A stretch of 7,660 nucleotides of DNA from AM-0621 sp964573505. GTDB lineage: Bacteria; Planctomycetota; Planctomycetia; Planctomycetales; Planctomycetaceae. Below the pieces are notes generated by a model. It had not been told where the DNA came from and ran no database searches. It saw only the letters and a program-made list of their open reading frames with translations. The stretch spans positions 1-7,660 of the forward strand of contig CAZNMS010000436.1 in assembly GCA_964573505.1 (NCBI GenBank), read 5' to 3'. Every line of letters starts with the position of its first letter. Position 1 is the stretch's first letter. The position numbers and the translations under genes are program-made. Shown piece after piece: positions 6,901 to 7,660 of this stretch.

Positions 6901-7260
6901 CAGACGCGCACCAACACGCCGCTGCAATCGCTCAACTTGCTCAACGACGTGACGTTCCTCGAAGCCGCCCGAGTGCTCGCGCAGCGTCTTCTCACCGAGG
7001 AATCATCCGACGCCGCGCGGCTGCAACGAGCCTTTGAATTGATCATCGCGCGTTCGCCGAGCGATCAAGAATCGCGTGTCTTGCTCCGCAGCATCGAGCG
7101 CTACCGCAAGCTCTTCCGCGAGCAACCGTCTGGCGCTCAAACCTACGTGCGGATCGGCGAGCACCCTATCCCGCCTTCAATCCCCGCCCCCGACCTCGCC
7201 GCCTGGACAACCGCCTGCAGCACCCTGCTGAACCTCGACGAAGCCGTCACAAAGGAATGA
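3928..7260 (+). CDS. Secreted PSCyt1-DUF1549-LamG-DUF1553 protein
   Basis: The 1,110-residue product has, in order: a signal-peptide-like hydrophobic segment (1-20, APA then A21); a planctomycete cytochrome c domain (about 25-120) with heme motif CFTCH at 39-43 and MPPP at 95-98; DUF1549 (about 148-370) ending in GCVRCHSHKYDP with a second CXXCH at 346-350; a probable coiled coil (about 390-435); a LamG-like concanavalin fold (about 448-675); and DUF1553 (about 798-1095), ending in the usual NLDEAVTKE tail. All parts look intact. Members are exported and thought to act in redox steps or carbohydrate handling, but the substrate is unknown. The ATG at 3928 lacks a clear ribosome site and leaves an uncharged n-region; the basic RRPIAR lies just upstream, so the true start could be slightly earlier. 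The ATG at 3604, preceded by AGGA, would add 108 residues running through a repeat. The DUF1501 gene often found next to this family is absent downstream. Confidence 0.95.
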   Translation: MATLITALVSVLAFIEAAPAAEPLVDFNRDVRPILSDACFTCHGPDEERREAELRLDTPDGLARQHDGVRIVAAGKPELSELLKRIVSKNDDERMPPPKSGKPLTEQQVTLIRKWIEQGAKWQQHWAFVTPQRPSLPPVAHSDRVRNPIDAFVLARVEQAKHKPSADADPRTLLRRVTFDLTGLPPSQSELQEFLHEVKSFGIDAAYERVVERLLASPRYAERMAIRWIDAARYADTNGYQSDGPRDMWRWRDWVLEAFADNMPFDQFTIEQLAGDLIAPEYVASDTGTTKLPTYDSLRRLTASGFNRNHRGNSEGGIIPEEYQVEYVVDRVDTTFTVWLGLTMGCVRCHSHKYDPLAQAEYYGAYSFFNNVPEYGRAIKEGNSPPFALAPTREQHRQYERLLVERQQRVQKWQAGLESVRTQMAQWEQAVRSSKQAADLPPFELSNGLIAHFALDGDIANSAKATAKTPIASQTTVTNLNAPKASKLPPGWDGASTAANYVSGPHSKAAQLDGQHYIRIGDAANIGYFDKFSFGAWINARERHAGTVFSKMEPEEQGAGYSLDLTPRGTVQVNFVKRWLDDALRIETQDPISTGEPVHVFVTYDGSRVASGLKVYINGKQVAHRANLDAINQTFAVDEPFRIGTGQANFKGMIDDIRVYDRTLAADEVALLAVTAPIRELISKPEAQRTEVESAKLRRYFLEVAAPESVRVQFKSDEQFELTLQQFRESLPTVMVMSDAEPRATHLLLRGAYDRPGAAVTPGVPACLPPLSIEKRAATDVASVRSVSGTQEPQSRKPDRLTFAKWLVSPEHPLTARVTVNRFWQNFFGTGLVKTTEDFGAQGERPSHPELLDWLAREFVDTGWDVKRLLKLIVMSSTYRQSSSITSIEAANADPENRLLARGPRFRLSAEMMRDQALAVSGLMTERFGGTSVYPYQPEGLWQELATVTDYPQSHGSDLYRRSLYTYWKRTVPPPMMMTFDTAGRETCEVRQTRTNTPLQSLNLLNDVTFLEAARVLAQRLLTEESSDAARLQRAFELIIARSPSDQESRVLLRSIERYRKLFREQPSGAQTYVRIGEHPIPPSIPAPDLAAWTTACSTLLNLDEAVTKE

Positions 7261-7309
7261 CCGAGAGCGCATCGATAAGCCCAAACGCTCCGCACAACAA
7301 AGACAGCGT

Positions 7310-7455
7310 CGCCCCTTTTGGAGTGCGGTGATTCATCACCGCTTTGGCACTGCGGCGCAGCCGCTCTTTTTTTCTTCTTTCCAGTTGCGCCAAAAACAAA
7401 GACGGCTCCGCCGAATTCGAAAGCGGTGATCAATCCCCGCACTCCAAAAGGGGCG
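7310..7455. repeat. 36-bp near-perfect terminal inverted repeats enclosing a 74-nt core
   Basis: The arms 7310-7345 and 7420-7455 are complementary at 34 of 36 positions; they begin cgccccttttggagtgcgg on the outside. The core holds a short hairpin followed by a T-rich tract, and a second small hairpin at 7403-7413 (cggc/gccg). The shape, terminal inverted repeats around a short non-coding core, is like a MITE or a long bidirectional terminator. It starts 50 nt after the stop codon of the large gene, between two convergent reading frames. Confidence 0.88.
7352..7380 (+). terminator. Intrinsic-terminator-like hairpin with T-tract
   Basis: gcggc at 7352-7356 pairs with gccgc at 7360-7364 around gca. 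The plus strand then reads tctttttttcttcttt to 7380. The stem is short but GC-only and the T-tract is long, which fits termination of the large gene that ends at 7260. It lies inside the core of the inverted repeat at 7310-7455. Confidence 0.5.
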
Positions 7456-7545
7456 CGAGCCGCTCAATTTTTGTTGCTGCGACTTCGCGTTCGATCTGAG
7501 TCAGACGAGCCGGAAGTGAGCCGTCCACAGAAGGTCTCTCAAGGG

Positions 7546-7660
7546 TCACGGAATCGGCTCCTGAGAGTTGCTCTCGGCATCGCAACTCGCGGGCACTTGC
7601 TCGCGTTTGAGCCATTTTGGAGCGAAGCCGCCTTTCAGCACGCTGATCAGGACCGCGATC
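7546..7660 (-). CDS. Possible C-terminal end of a hypothetical membrane protein (partial)
   Basis: On the minus strand, the frame entering at 7659 reads 37 codons to a TGA at 7548-7546. The peptide starts IAVLISVLKGGFAPKWLKRE and ends NSQEPIP. A short hydrophobic run followed by a basic stretch (KWLKR) and a polar tail would fit a last membrane helix with a cytoplasmic end. Codon choice favours G/C in the third position, like the other genes. It would be convergent with the large gene. Only 38 codons are visible, so the call rests on little and no family is recognised. Confidence 0.4.
   Translation of the reverse strand, partial: IAVLISVLKGGFAPKWLKREQVPASCDAESNSQEPIP

Larger units (their letters stand above)
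7261..7545. other. Convergent intergenic region
   Basis: Apart from the inverted repeat at 7310-7455 and its internal terminator-like hairpin, I see no gene in this stretch. Positions 7456-7545 have no clear feature; a 6-bp pairing of ctctca with tgagag (about 7536-7567) bridges into the possible partial gene. Confidence 0.5.

Noticed and set aside
7143..7442. Minus-strand frame with KKKKRAAAPQCQSGDESPHSKRGD-like sequence
   Set aside because: It is the translation of the inverted repeat and T-tract at 7310-7455 and overlaps the end of the large gene.
7430..7615. Minus-strand frame of 61 codons (MAQTRASARELRC...)
   Set aside because: It is rich in Arg and Glu without a motif, runs into the inverted repeat, and overlaps a better-looking frame that enters from the right edge.
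1..7660. tRNA or rRNA genes
   Set aside because: I saw no cloverleaf with a GGTTCGAATCC-type T-arm, and no conserved rRNA stretch, on either strand.

Overview
The window looks like planctomycete chromosome. The strongest sign is a 1,110-residue secreted protein with the PSCyt1, DUF1549, LamG and DUF1553 domains, an architecture that is greatly expanded in Planctomycetes and their relatives. A GC-rich composition and gene-poor spacers full of long palindromes fit the same assignment. This is inference from family knowledge; the window holds no rRNA or taxonomic marker.

Layout. Positions 1-954 (minus) carry the first 318 codons of a membrane-anchored spermidine synthase-like protein whose C-terminal half lies beyond the left edge. 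Positions 955-1263 are non-coding with three hairpins. Positions 1264-1515 (minus) encode a small two-helix DUF350 membrane protein. A divergent spacer follows, then a Tm-1-like/UPF0261 ATP-binding protein at 1755-2984 (plus). The 619-nt spacer at 2985-3603 holds two large and different inverted repeats and a structured stretch between them. The PSCyt1/DUF1549/LamG/DUF1553 gene covers 3928-7260 (plus). Its reading frame stays open upstream to an ATG at 3604, but that extension runs through a palindromic element and does not look like protein. Positions 7261-7545 hold a fourth long inverted repeat with a terminator-like hairpin. A possible C-terminal end of a further minus-strand gene enters from the right edge at 7546-7660.

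How the genes relate. The DUF350 and spermidine synthase-like genes share a strand and belong to families that often occur together, so they probably form one functional module, although 309 nt separate them. The Tm-1-like gene and the cytochrome-type gene each appear to stand alone. The usual neighbours, a PEP-hydrolase/TIM-barrel partner for the former and a DUF1501 gene for the latter, are not visible inside the window.

I found no convincing new multi-gene system. The most unusual content is the non-coding DNA: four long inverted repeats of four unrelated sequences in about 4.4 kb, several with hairpins inside their arms or a palindrome in the loop. They look like members of separate dispersed palindromic repeat families, and they generate spurious open reading frames on both strands.
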